A stretch of 35,878 nt of DNA from Bacteroidales bacterium (lineage in GTDB: Bacteria; Bacteroidota; Bacteroidia; Bacteroidales; F082), in the NCBI GenBank assembly GCA_017428285.1, contig JAFRRE010000081.1, positions 1-35,878 of the forward strand, written 5' to 3'. The notes under the pieces are model-generated. The model saw only the letters and a program-made list of their open reading frames with translations. It searched no databases and was not told the origin of the DNA. The position numbers were made by a program, and so were the translations under genes. Below, one piece after another: positions 16,264 through 23,084 of this stretch. Position 1 is the stretch's first letter; each line of letters opens with the position of its first letter.

Positions 16264-16289
16264 CAGTATGATATAAAACATCAAACCCT

Positions 16290-17132
16290 ATGAAATTCAC
16301 TCCCTACAACCATAGCGAAGCTGCGCTCAATGAGCGCATTGCGTTGATTCTCAACGAAGAGAAGAAAAAAGGTCACGAAAAGGAAGCCCTGCGCACCATC
16401 TTCCAAAGCATCGATTTCACCACCTTGGAAGCCTTCGACAACGAAGCCAAGATCAAGGACTTCTGCGAAAAAGCCTTGGCTTTCCCGAAGCAAAAACCGC
16501 ACCTCAGCGTACCAGCCATCTGCATCTACAGTCCCTTCATCCGACAGGCCAAGCAACAGCTCGCTGGCAGCGGCATCCGTGTAGCCACGGTGGCCTGCGC
16601 CTTCCCCTCGGGTATGATGCCCTTCGACTTAAAGGTCAAGGAGGTGGAATACTGCGTCAATGAAGGTGCAGATGAGGTCGACATGGTCATCTCGCGTGGC
16701 ACTTTCCTTGCTGGTTGTTACGATGAGGTCTTCAACGAAATCAAGACCATCAAGGAAACATGCGGCGACAAGGCCAGACTAAAAGTCATCCTTGAGACTG
16801 GCGAACTGAAAACGGTTGAAAACATCCGCAAAGCCAGCGAATTGGCCATCCTCGCCGGCGCCGACTTCATCAAGACCTCAACGGGCAAGGTGCCGGTGGC
16901 CGCCACACCTTTGGCCGCCATCATCATGATCGACACCATCAAGGAATACTACGAAGCCACAGGCAAGAAGGTCGGCTTCAAGCCCGCCGGTGGCATGAAA
17001 ACACCTGAAGATGCCCTAACCTATTATTATTTGGTGAAAAACATCCTCGGCGAACAGTGGCTCAACCCGAACCTCTTCCGCGTGGGCACAAGCCGGCTGG
17101 CCGGACTGATACTAGACCTGATTAATAATTGA
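16290..17132 (+). CDS. deoC: Deoxyribose-phosphate aldolase
   Basis: 280 residues, cytoplasmic. It cleaves 2-deoxy-D-ribose 5-phosphate to glyceraldehyde 3-phosphate and acetaldehyde in deoxynucleoside breakdown. The TIM-barrel landmarks are all present: VDMVI with D131, the Schiff-base lysine K195 in ADFIKTSTGK, and the proton-relay lysine K231 in GFKPAGGMKT. It is about 20 residues longer than the E. coli enzyme at the N-terminus, as is usual in Bacteroidota. It has its own promoter, divergent from the HTH gene. The following genes (OsmC, thioesterase) are separated by a hairpin repeat, so a shared transcript is uncertain. Confidence 0.95.
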   Translation: MKFTPYNHSEAALNERIALILNEEKKKGHEKEALRTIFQSIDFTTLEAFDNEAKIKDFCEKALAFPKQKPHLSVPAICIYSPFIRQAKQQLAGSGIRVATVACAFPSGMMPFDLKVKEVEYCVNEGADEVDMVISRGTFLAGCYDEVFNEIKTIKETCGDKARLKVILETGELKTVENIRKASELAILAGADFIKTSTGKVPVAATPLAAIIMIDTIKEYYEATGKKVGFKPAGGMKTPEDALTYYYLVKNILGEQWLNPNLFRVGTSRLAGLILDLINN

Positions 17133-17134
17133 CC

Positions 17135-17226
17135 CGCTTCGCGTCACTGCGAGGCACGAAGCAGTCTAGACAACCAACTTTATCTATGGATTGCTTCGTC
17201 GTTCCTCCTCGCAATGACGCAAAGCG
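17135..17226. repeat. Imperfect inverted repeat of the CGTCATTGCGAGG type
   Basis: Left arm 17135-17166 and right arm 17189-17226 pair over most of their length. The right arm, read on the other strand, contains GCGTCATTGCGAGG and ACGAAGCAATC; the left contains GCGTCACTGCGAGG and ACGAAGCAGTC. The right arm carries about six extra bases. Sequences of this type occur as dispersed palindromic repeats in many unrelated bacteria. It follows deoC and may also stop transcription. Confidence 0.65.
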
Positions 17227-17265
17227 ACAACAACAATTCAACAATTAAACACTCAACAATTCAAC

Positions 17266-17673
17266 ATGACAATCAAAGGAACATACAAAGGGAACCTCCG
17301 TAACGAGATGACCCATGTGCAGTCGGGCAACACCATCCTCACTGACGCACCCACCGACAACCACGGCAAAGGCGAAGCCTTCTCGCCCACCGACCTCGCC
17401 TGCGCAGCCCTCGCCGGTTGCATGATGACCATCATGGGCATCAGCGCACAAGGCCACGAATTCGACATCGACGGCACCACCTACACGGTGAAGAAGACCA
17501 TGAATGCCGACCCGCGCCGCATCGGGCAGATCGACATCGTGTTCAATTTCCCTGCAAAGGAATACGATGAAAAGCAAAAAGCCCTGCTGTGGGCCGCAGC
17601 CGAAAGTTGCCCCGTGGGCCGCTCGCTGCACCCCGATGTCATCGTTAACATCACCATGAACTTCCAAGCCTGA
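17266..17673 (+). CDS. OsmC/Ohr-family protein
   Basis: 135 residues, cytoplasmic. OsmC and Ohr proteins reduce organic hydroperoxides with two cysteines. Here one lies in SPTDLACAALAGCMMTIM (C52; C46 is nearby) and the second in AAESCPVGRSLHPD (C115), the usual positions. The N-terminal part is the beta-rich half of the fold. The stop overlaps the start of the thioesterase gene (TGATG), so the two proteins are translationally coupled. The ATG is preceded by a repetitive AT-rich leader (CAACAATTCAACAATT) instead of a Shine-Dalgarno sequence. Whether it is a true peroxidase or one of the YhfA-type members cannot be told from sequence alone. Confidence 0.85.
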   Translation: MTIKGTYKGNLRNEMTHVQSGNTILTDAPTDNHGKGEAFSPTDLACAALAGCMMTIMGISAQGHEFDIDGTTYTVKKTMNADPRRIGQIDIVFNFPAKEYDEKQKALLWAAAESCPVGRSLHPDVIVNITMNFQA

Positions 17674-18053
17674 TGGAATACAATGCACTGAAAGGACTCC
17701 ACAACAGCGTGACGCTGGTAGTGGAGCATAAGGACACTGCCGCCGTCTACGGCTCGGGCGCACTAGAGGTCTTTGCCACCCCCGCCATGATTGCCCTCAT
17801 GGAGAAAACCTGTTTGGAAAGCGTCGCCGACAAAATCGGCGAAGGCAACACCACCGTGGGCATTGCGGTCAACATCAAGCACTTAAAAGCCAGCCCAGTA
17901 GGCTCCACCATTCGCTGTGACGCAGAAATCACCGAAGTGGACCGCCGCCGTTTGGTCTTTGAGGTGAAATGCTTCGAGGGCGAGACACTTGTTGGCGAAG
18001 GCATCCATGAAAGGTTTGTGGTTAACAGCGAGAAGTTTATGAGTAAATTCTAG
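17673..18053 (+). CDS. Hotdog-fold thioesterase, FlK-like
   Basis: 126 residues, cytoplasmic. It fits the FlK (fluoroacetyl-CoA thioesterase)-like hotdog group: VYGSGALEVFATPAMIALME holds T36 and E44, and NIKHLKASPVG holds H70. The Thr-Glu-His spacing (8 and 26 residues) is the same as in FlK (T42, E50, H76), so hydrolysis of an acyl-CoA is plausible, but the natural substrate of these bacterial homologues is not known. It overlaps the OsmC stop by one base. No fluoro-compound genes are nearby, so a role in fluoroacetate resistance is not suggested. Confidence 0.8.
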   Translation: MEYNALKGLHNSVTLVVEHKDTAAVYGSGALEVFATPAMIALMEKTCLESVADKIGEGNTTVGIAVNIKHLKASPVGSTIRCDAEITEVDRRRLVFEVKCFEGETLVGEGIHERFVVNSEKFMSKF

Positions 18054-18083
18054 AATATGAAAGTTTGATATATAAGGTAAAAT

Positions 18084-18158
18084 AGCTATCAGCCATCAGC
18101 AGTCAGCTATCAGCTTGGTAATGAGCGGCTGAAAGCTGATTGCTGAATGCTGAAAGCC
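18084..18158. repeat. Imperfect inverted repeat with ATCAGC heptad arms
   Basis: The left arm (18084-18116) consists of CTATCAGC/CATCAGC-like units; the right arm (18127-18158) reads GCTGAAAGCTGATTGCTGAA and onwards, its complement with scattered mismatches. It fills most of the 118-base gap between the thioesterase and TSCPD genes and differs in sequence from the other hairpins in this window. Confidence 0.6.
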
Positions 18159-18171
18159 AATAAATAATCCA

Positions 18172-18420
18172 ATGAAATACACCTACCGCACTCAAGGCAC
18201 ATGCAGCCAAGCCATTGAGTTTGAAATCGAGGACGGCATCTTGAAGAATGTGCAGTTCTATGGTGGCTGCAACGGTAACACACAAGGCGTCAGCGCTTTG
18301 GTGGAAGGCATGAAAGTAGAGGACGTGCTTCAACGCTTGGAAGGCATTCGCTGCGGATTCAAGAACACCTCCTGTCCCGACCAGCTGTGCCGTGCCATCC
18401 GACAGGCATTAGAAAGTTGA
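18172..18420 (+). CDS. TSCPD domain protein (TIGR03905 type)
   Basis: 82 residues, cytoplasmic. Four cysteines are conserved in the TSCPD pattern: GTCSQAIEFEIEDG near the start, GGCNGNTQGVSALVEGM, GIRCGF and TSCPDQLCRAIRQAL. The domain also occurs at the C-terminus of some class II ribonucleotide reductases, where the cysteines may bind metal; the role of the free-standing protein is unknown. Length and all motifs are complete. It is preceded by a hairpin repeat, and no promoter match was found, so it may be read through from the genes upstream. Confidence 0.85.
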   Translation: MKYTYRTQGTCSQAIEFEIEDGILKNVQFYGGCNGNTQGVSALVEGMKVEDVLQRLEGIRCGFKNTSCPDQLCRAIRQALES

Positions 18421-18481
18421 GTGTTTAGAGTTTCACACAATTTAATTGATGCCATTACGTTATAGAACAGATTAAAGACTA

Positions 18482-19588
18482 ATGAATATGAAAAAACACA
18501 TCTTATTGGTAGCAGTTTTAGCACTTGTTGCCACCCTCACCACTTTCACCAGTTGCAGAAAGCCCAAAGCTGAAGACACTACTCCAGCCAAGGAAGGCCT
18601 TTATTTGGGCATTGTAGGCTTCAACAGCGAGCTTTACACCATGCCGCTCGGCCTGCTCAACCAGGACACGAAGCATAACTTTGAAAATTTTGTTGACGGG
18701 CTTTCGATGCAGAACGGTACCATCCTCTACCATGCGGTCAACACGGGCCTCAACAGTTTGGCTGCAGCCAAAATCCCGGAGAACCTTATTAATGTCTCCA
18801 TGGTGACCTTCACCGATGGCCTCGACCAAGGTTCTTATATCCTTTCAGACTACAATTCAGGTAGCGAATACTTGGCCGCTGTCAATTCAAGGATCAACAA
18901 CGAACTTATTGGTGGCACTAACATCTCTGCCTATTCCATCGGCGTGCGTGGTTCTGATGTGAGCGACATCGATGGTTTCCGTAACAGTCTGAACAAACTG
19001 TCGAGCGATCCCATCCACAATGTCTTTGAGGTCAGCAATATGAACGAAGCCTCTGACAAATTTGCACAAATCGCCCAACAGCTTTACAACCAAAGCACCT
19101 TCTACAATGTCACGCTTAAACTGCCAGCACAAGAGCCCAACACCAGAATACGCTTCACTTTCGACAATGTGTCCGATGTCAGTGAATCACAATGTTATAT
19201 TGAAGGTACTTATATCCGCAATGGTAACAGAGGTCAATTGACTGACATTCAGTATATTGGATTAGATTGTATGTCGGGCGTCGCCGTTACAGCCTCAACT
19301 GAAGGTATCTTCGACCTGTTCTTGTTCCAAAACCTCACCGACCTGAACGGCACGCAAATCAGCACCGACTATGTGAAACAATGGAACTGGCTGGAGTCGA
19401 CTTCGCAGTGGCAATACAACAGCGAGTTCACGCCCTCGGGCAATACGCAAACCGTCAACGAGTACAAGAGCGCGATGATCATGCTCGTGCTTGACTGCTC
19501 CAGTTCCCTCGGCAGCGACTTCGTCAACATGAAGACCGCCGCCAATGGTTTCATTGAGACTTTGAGTGGAAATTACAACGGAAGATAG
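18482..19588 (+). CDS. Lipoprotein with apparently circularly permuted von Willebrand A domain
   Basis: 368 residues. The signal ends in a lipobox (TFTSC, Cys25), so it is a membrane-anchored lipoprotein. The order of the vWA elements is unusual. The mature N-terminus starts with the second strand of the fold (LYLGIVGFNSELYTMPLGLL). Then come the metal-site Thr (T80 in NGTILYHAV), the metal-site Asp (D112 in VTFTDGLDQGS) and the remaining helices and strands to about 205. A beta-rich segment follows (about 207-325). The first strand with the DxSxS motif (MLVLDCSSSLG, D338/S340/S342) and its helix come last, 26 residues before the stop. All metal-binding residues are present, so the domain may be functional. 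ATG at 18488 is an alternative start. A terminator follows. Confidence 0.75.
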   Translation: MNMKKHILLVAVLALVATLTTFTSCRKPKAEDTTPAKEGLYLGIVGFNSELYTMPLGLLNQDTKHNFENFVDGLSMQNGTILYHAVNTGLNSLAAAKIPENLINVSMVTFTDGLDQGSYILSDYNSGSEYLAAVNSRINNELIGGTNISAYSIGVRGSDVSDIDGFRNSLNKLSSDPIHNVFEVSNMNEASDKFAQIAQQLYNQSTFYNVTLKLPAQEPNTRIRFTFDNVSDVSESQCYIEGTYIRNGNRGQLTDIQYIGLDCMSGVAVTASTEGIFDLFLFQNLTDLNGTQISTDYVKQWNWLESTSQWQYNSEFTPSGNTQTVNEYKSAMIMLVLDCSSSLGSDFVNMKTAANGFIETLSGNYNGR

Positions 19589-19612
19589 ACCTATAACTAT
19601 AAACACAAAAAC

Positions 19613-19643
19613 CGGTGCCAGAAATCATCTGACACCGTTTTTT
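19613..19643 (+). terminator. Intrinsic terminator after the vWA lipoprotein gene
   Basis: CGGTGCCAG (19613-19621) pairs with CTGACACCG (19629-19637) with one mismatch, followed by six T. It is 25 bases after the stop. Confidence 0.8.
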
Positions 19644-19732
19644 GTTTTGAGAATCTAAAACAGAAAACGATTGATTGGCAAGAAATCTTTTGAAAATCTG
19701 TTGAAAAGGGTTCCCCTATTGGCAGATTTTGT

Positions 19733-19740
19733 TATTTTTG
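19733..19740 (+). promoter_or_regulatory. -7 promoter element of the toxin-antitoxin operon
   Basis: TATTTTTG followed by CGGCG, 26 bases before the antitoxin ATG at 19767. It lies inside an upstream extension of the open frame (from 19671), which argues that the extension is not translated. Confidence 0.55.
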
Positions 19741-19766
19741 CGGCGAAAAACATAAAAATTAGGGTT

Positions 19767-20045
19767 ATGACGACATTTGCACTGAACAATTTATGGAGGT
19801 ACTTGCAAGGGCTGATGCTTACACAAAGCGAACGGGAATGGCTTGTGGGGAAACTCTCAGAGCCTGTAAAATCCGAAGAAAAGGAAGAAGTAGTGTCTGA
19901 AACTAAAAAACAGAGAAAAGTACGCCCTTTATCACCTGAAGTTGAATTTTTGAGCAACTTGCATCTCAAGGAATTCACACAAGAAGAACTGGACGAAGAC
20001 CCGTTATTGGCTGCCATCGTTGAGGATAGGAGGCTGCGGAAATGA
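19767..20045 (+). CDS. Antitoxin of a type II toxin-antitoxin pair (PIN partner)
   Basis: 92 residues. MTTFALNNLWRYLQGLMLTQ is the usual opening of small Bacteroidota antitoxin-like proteins found before PIN toxins. The rest is highly charged (KSEEKEEVVSETKKQRKV), followed by a helical C-terminus that likely binds the toxin. The frame extends upstream to 19671, but the promoter element at 19733-19740 and the standard N-terminus support 19767. Its last four bases (ATGA) overlap the toxin start, the normal coupling for such pairs. No DNA-binding domain of a known class could be identified. Confidence 0.7.
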   Translation: MTTFALNNLWRYLQGLMLTQSEREWLVGKLSEPVKSEEKEEVVSETKKQRKVRPLSPEVEFLSNLHLKEFTQEELDEDPLLAAIVEDRRLRK

Positions 20046-20470
20046 AACATGTTTTTCTTGACACCAACATTCTGCTTGAGGTTATCCTCGAACGGAAGGA
20101 AAAGGATGTATGTAACCAGATTATGCAAGCAGGTCGCGATGGAGAAGTGACTCTTTTTGCTTCTTATCTCACATTTGCCAACATGGCCTACATATTGAAG
20201 AAAAAAAAAGTCCCTCGTGAGCAAGTTTACCATGCGGAACGAATTATGGAAAGATTGCTAACCGTCCTACCCATGGATGGCGACCAGTTACGAGCTGCTT
20301 TGCGTAACGAGGTAAAGGACTTCGAAGACATGCTGCAATACCAAAGTGCCATTGCAGGACAATGTGATTGCATCGTGACAATCAACACTAACGATTTTGT
20401 CGAATTTAGCAGTCTTCCTGTCTATTCTCCTGAAGGACTGCTTGACTTATTGGACGAGGAGTCAGTTTGA
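20042..20470 (+). CDS. PIN-domain toxin (VapC-like ribonuclease)
   Basis: 142 residues. The N-terminal MKHVFLDTNILLEVILER holds the first metal-binding Asp (D7). Acidic residues at VKDFEDMLQYQSA (D93-D96) and INTNDF (D118) complete a PIN_3-type active site. Members cut RNA when freed from their antitoxin. A run of nine A near 20201-20209 encodes KKKKV and could slip, but the frame is intact. Its 3' end overlaps by nine bases the 3' end of the convergent glycosidase gene, and no terminator lies between them. Confidence 0.82.
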   Translation: MKHVFLDTNILLEVILERKEKDVCNQIMQAGRDGEVTLFASYLTFANMAYILKKKKVPREQVYHAERIMERLLTVLPMDGDQLRAALRNEVKDFEDMLQYQSAIAGQCDCIVTINTNDFVEFSSLPVYSPEGLLDLLDEESV

Positions 20471-22981
20471 GTCATAGATTGGAATAAACCCAAAACTCCA
20501 TCGTAACCCTCGATAGGTCTTCGGCACCTGGATCTCCACTTGGTTTTCTCCCTTATTCAAATGAATCTGAACGGGTTGCCGCATCCAATAGAGCTGTTCG
20601 TCTGTGTAAGGCTCTTCTTCTTCGGGCTTGCCCCAGGTGTTGAAATGATACGCGTACTTTCCAGGTTCTTCCCATAGCTTTGGCGGCAACACCTCTTTGC
20701 CGTTCACAAAGCATTGGCAACCGCCTTCCCAATGACCTTGCTCTCCAATGCCATAACCATTACGGTTGGAACGTGCTGGCGTGCAAAAGCCCAACCACAC
20801 CTCAACGTCCGTGTCTTGGTCGGCCACAATGACCGTTTGAGCTTTTGCCAAGGCCTGTTCACCTATTATTATATGATGCGCCTGACAAAAAGCATCCAAA
20901 TCGACCGCGCCACCGTAGGCCAAAAAAGACTTGTTATCATCAATCTGCACATCCCATTCCATCTGTGAATTGGCCACCCAACGCATTTTGTCTTGGTGGA
21001 AACGATCGCGGTGAACAGCCATCTTTTCCTCGAAATTGGCCAAACGCGAGCCTGCCGTAGTCAAAGGACCAGGTGGAAGGTTCTCGTTTTTGATGGTTCC
21101 GGCATTGCCGCCGTTCCAAAAACGCTCCGCGAAAGCCATCACGCCGTTAATCATGCCGTTGTGCAACGAGATGTTCTCCTTGTTATCCACGCGCACGTCG
21201 TTCCATAGGCAGAGGATGCCTCCCAAAGCCTTGGTCGTGTCGGGAACGGTTTGCGCTGCGGCCGTATGCAGGAAACAACGGCTTGTGAACAGCATCGGGT
21301 CGTAATAGTTCAAATAACCCACAAAGGAATCGAGATATTTCCCCGCTTTGTTTGAAGCCGCCGCATTGGAGCCTTCCGCCTGGTTCCATATCTGACGAAT
21401 CACTTTGTCGGAGGCTGGCAGACCAGGATCCCATGCGATAGGCTGACGGTCATACTTTTCCATCAGGTTTTCAATCCATTGCATGAAGCCTTTCGGGTCT
21501 TCGATATGGACTTCATCAGAACCGATATGGAAGTAGGGACAGTCGCTTTTCGGGATTTCGGTGAAGAACTCTTCAAGACATTTTTCCAACACCTTTCGGC
21601 CCTGCTCGGAGTCCATCGTGAATCCAAAAGCATTCTTGAAATAGGTGGAATGTCCGGGCATGTCGATTTCAGGCACAACGGTGATTCCCCGCTCTTTGGC
21701 GTAGGCTATCACCTCTCGGATTTCATCGTATGTGTAAAACTTACCCTCGTCACGGCCTAGCCTTTGATATTGAGGATCATTGAGTTGCGGATAAACCTTA
21801 CACTCGATGCGCCAAGCAGGATAATCAGTGAGGTGCCAATGGAAATAGTTCAACTTGTAGAAACTCATCAAATCAAGTGTTTCCTTCAACTTACTGATGG
21901 GCTGGTAGTTGCGCCCCGTGTCGTGCATGAAGCCTCGGAATGGATATGTGGCCCAGTCGTGCACTTCCAGATCGGAAATGCGACAATCCTCATCCACCAA
22001 CTGTGCCAAAGTGCTTTGCGCCCAATAGGGATTGCCCGAAATGGTCGCCTTGCCACATTCCACCACCAAGCGGTATTCATCGGGATTGTCGAAATGAGTT
22101 TGGGCATCGTAAACCACCTTTCTCAGTCTTTTCCTTTTTGTGCCCAACTGCTTAAACTCTTTCGGTTCGGGAATCACATCCGTCTTGGTGTCCAACTCAT
22201 AATAGCGCACATAATCTATGCGTAGTTCCACTGGTAGTTTGGTTGTGTCAATGTAAGGCGAACGGTCGCGACCCAATTGTGCATCAAGAATCAGGTAATA
22301 GTCATGTTGGCTAAAAGGAAACTGGCCGTTTTCACCCTTTTGGAAACGGGGATAGTTGAGCGTCCGTTTTCCGTTGAGGAAAAACACAAGACTGTCTTGA
22401 AAACGCTCCATGCCATAGGTATTGTACTCACCCTCGTTATACTTGGGATAGGCCACATGTGTTGGAAGGTAGCGTTTGTTCAAATCAACGGTATAATGGC
22501 TATGAACCGTATGATTGATATAGGGATTGTCCCTAAAATGCTCCATAATGTCGATTTCTCCACCATAAGGCCAGTTCAGGGCATGGTTGGCATCAGGCAA
22601 CATCCAAATGGCTGGCCAAAAACCTTGCGCCACATCAAACTTGGCCCGTATCTCAACCCTTCCGAAGCCGAAAGACTTCTTATATCTGCCCCACACGCCC
22701 CCGGTAAGAAACGGCGCCTTGTCATTAGGCAGAAAGTCATTCACCATGCCGCGCAACACGAGGTCGCCATCATCGAAAGCATACAACGTATCGTGCGACG
22801 ACATGTGGATGGCCCAATCGGCTTTGCTGCGATATATCTTTGACCATACCTTGCTGTCCAAGACCCCAGAATCGAATTCATCGTGCCAAATCAAGGCATA
22901 GCGCCGGTGCTCTTGGGCAGATAAACTACCAAGGAACCCAGCGAATATCAAGGAAAAAACAAACCATCGTCTCATCATCAT
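20462..22981 (-). CDS. Secreted two-enzyme fusion: GH16 domain plus GH20 beta-hexosaminidase
   Basis: 839 residues from the chosen start; an ATG at 23026 would add 15 residues before the signal peptide MMMRRWFVFSLIFAGFLGSL, so 22981 (or the next two codons, also ATG) is preferred. Residues about 25-265 are GH16, with the active-site motif GGEIDIMEHF (E142, D144, E147), WPAIWMLPDANHA before it and a DYVRYYE ending. From ~275 a reduced GH20b-like segment leads to a complete GH20 barrel: GFMHDTGRNYQPISKLK, YFHWHLTD, and the catalytic pair D489-E490 in FHIGSDEVHI. The last ~190 residues are beta-rich. GH16 is endo-acting and GH20 removes terminal N-acetylhexosamine, so a GlcNAc/Gal polymer such as mucin O-glycan, poly-LacNAc or keratan is a plausible substrate (inference). 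Confidence 0.88.
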   Translation of the reverse strand: MMMRRWFVFSLIFAGFLGSLSAQEHRRYALIWHDEFDSGVLDSKVWSKIYRSKADWAIHMSSHDTLYAFDDGDLVLRGMVNDFLPNDKAPFLTGGVWGRYKKSFGFGRVEIRAKFDVAQGFWPAIWMLPDANHALNWPYGGEIDIMEHFRDNPYINHTVHSHYTVDLNKRYLPTHVAYPKYNEGEYNTYGMERFQDSLVFFLNGKRTLNYPRFQKGENGQFPFSQHDYYLILDAQLGRDRSPYIDTTKLPVELRIDYVRYYELDTKTDVIPEPKEFKQLGTKRKRLRKVVYDAQTHFDNPDEYRLVVECGKATISGNPYWAQSTLAQLVDEDCRISDLEVHDWATYPFRGFMHDTGRNYQPISKLKETLDLMSFYKLNYFHWHLTDYPAWRIECKVYPQLNDPQYQRLGRDEGKFYTYDEIREVIAYAKERGITVVPEIDMPGHSTYFKNAFGFTMDSEQGRKVLEKCLEEFFTEIPKSDCPYFHIGSDEVHIEDPKGFMQWIENLMEKYDRQPIAWDPGLPASDKVIRQIWNQAEGSNAAASNKAGKYLDSFVGYLNYYDPMLFTSRCFLHTAAAQTVPDTTKALGGILCLWNDVRVDNKENISLHNGMINGVMAFAERFWNGGNAGTIKNENLPPGPLTTAGSRLANFEEKMAVHRDRFHQDKMRWVANSQMEWDVQIDDNKSFLAYGGAVDLDAFCQAHHIIIGEQALAKAQTVIVADQDTDVEVWLGFCTPARSNRNGYGIGEQGHWEGGCQCFVNGKEVLPPKLWEEPGKYAYHFNTWGKPEEEEPYTDEQLYWMRQPVQIHLNKGENQVEIQVPKTYRGLRWSFGFIPIYDSN

Positions 22982-23056
22982 TATCTGTTTTTCGATTATT
23001 CGGCGTAAAAATACGCATCTTTCCATATTGAATTTACAAAATCCACTTTAATTTAC

Positions 23057-23064
23057 TATTTTTG
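23057..23064 (+). promoter_or_regulatory. -7 promoter element of the esterase gene
   Basis: TATTTTTGCAGC, 20 bases before the esterase ATG. No good -33 element at the preferred distance. It lies in the 103-base gap between divergent genes; no matching element was found for the minus-strand glycosidase. Confidence 0.5.
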
Positions 23065-23084
23065 CAGCTAAATAACATAATTCC

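Noticed and set aside
20201..20209. Run of nine A in the PIN toxin gene as a frameshift
   Set aside because: The reading frame continues normally and the C-terminal PIN residues are in place.
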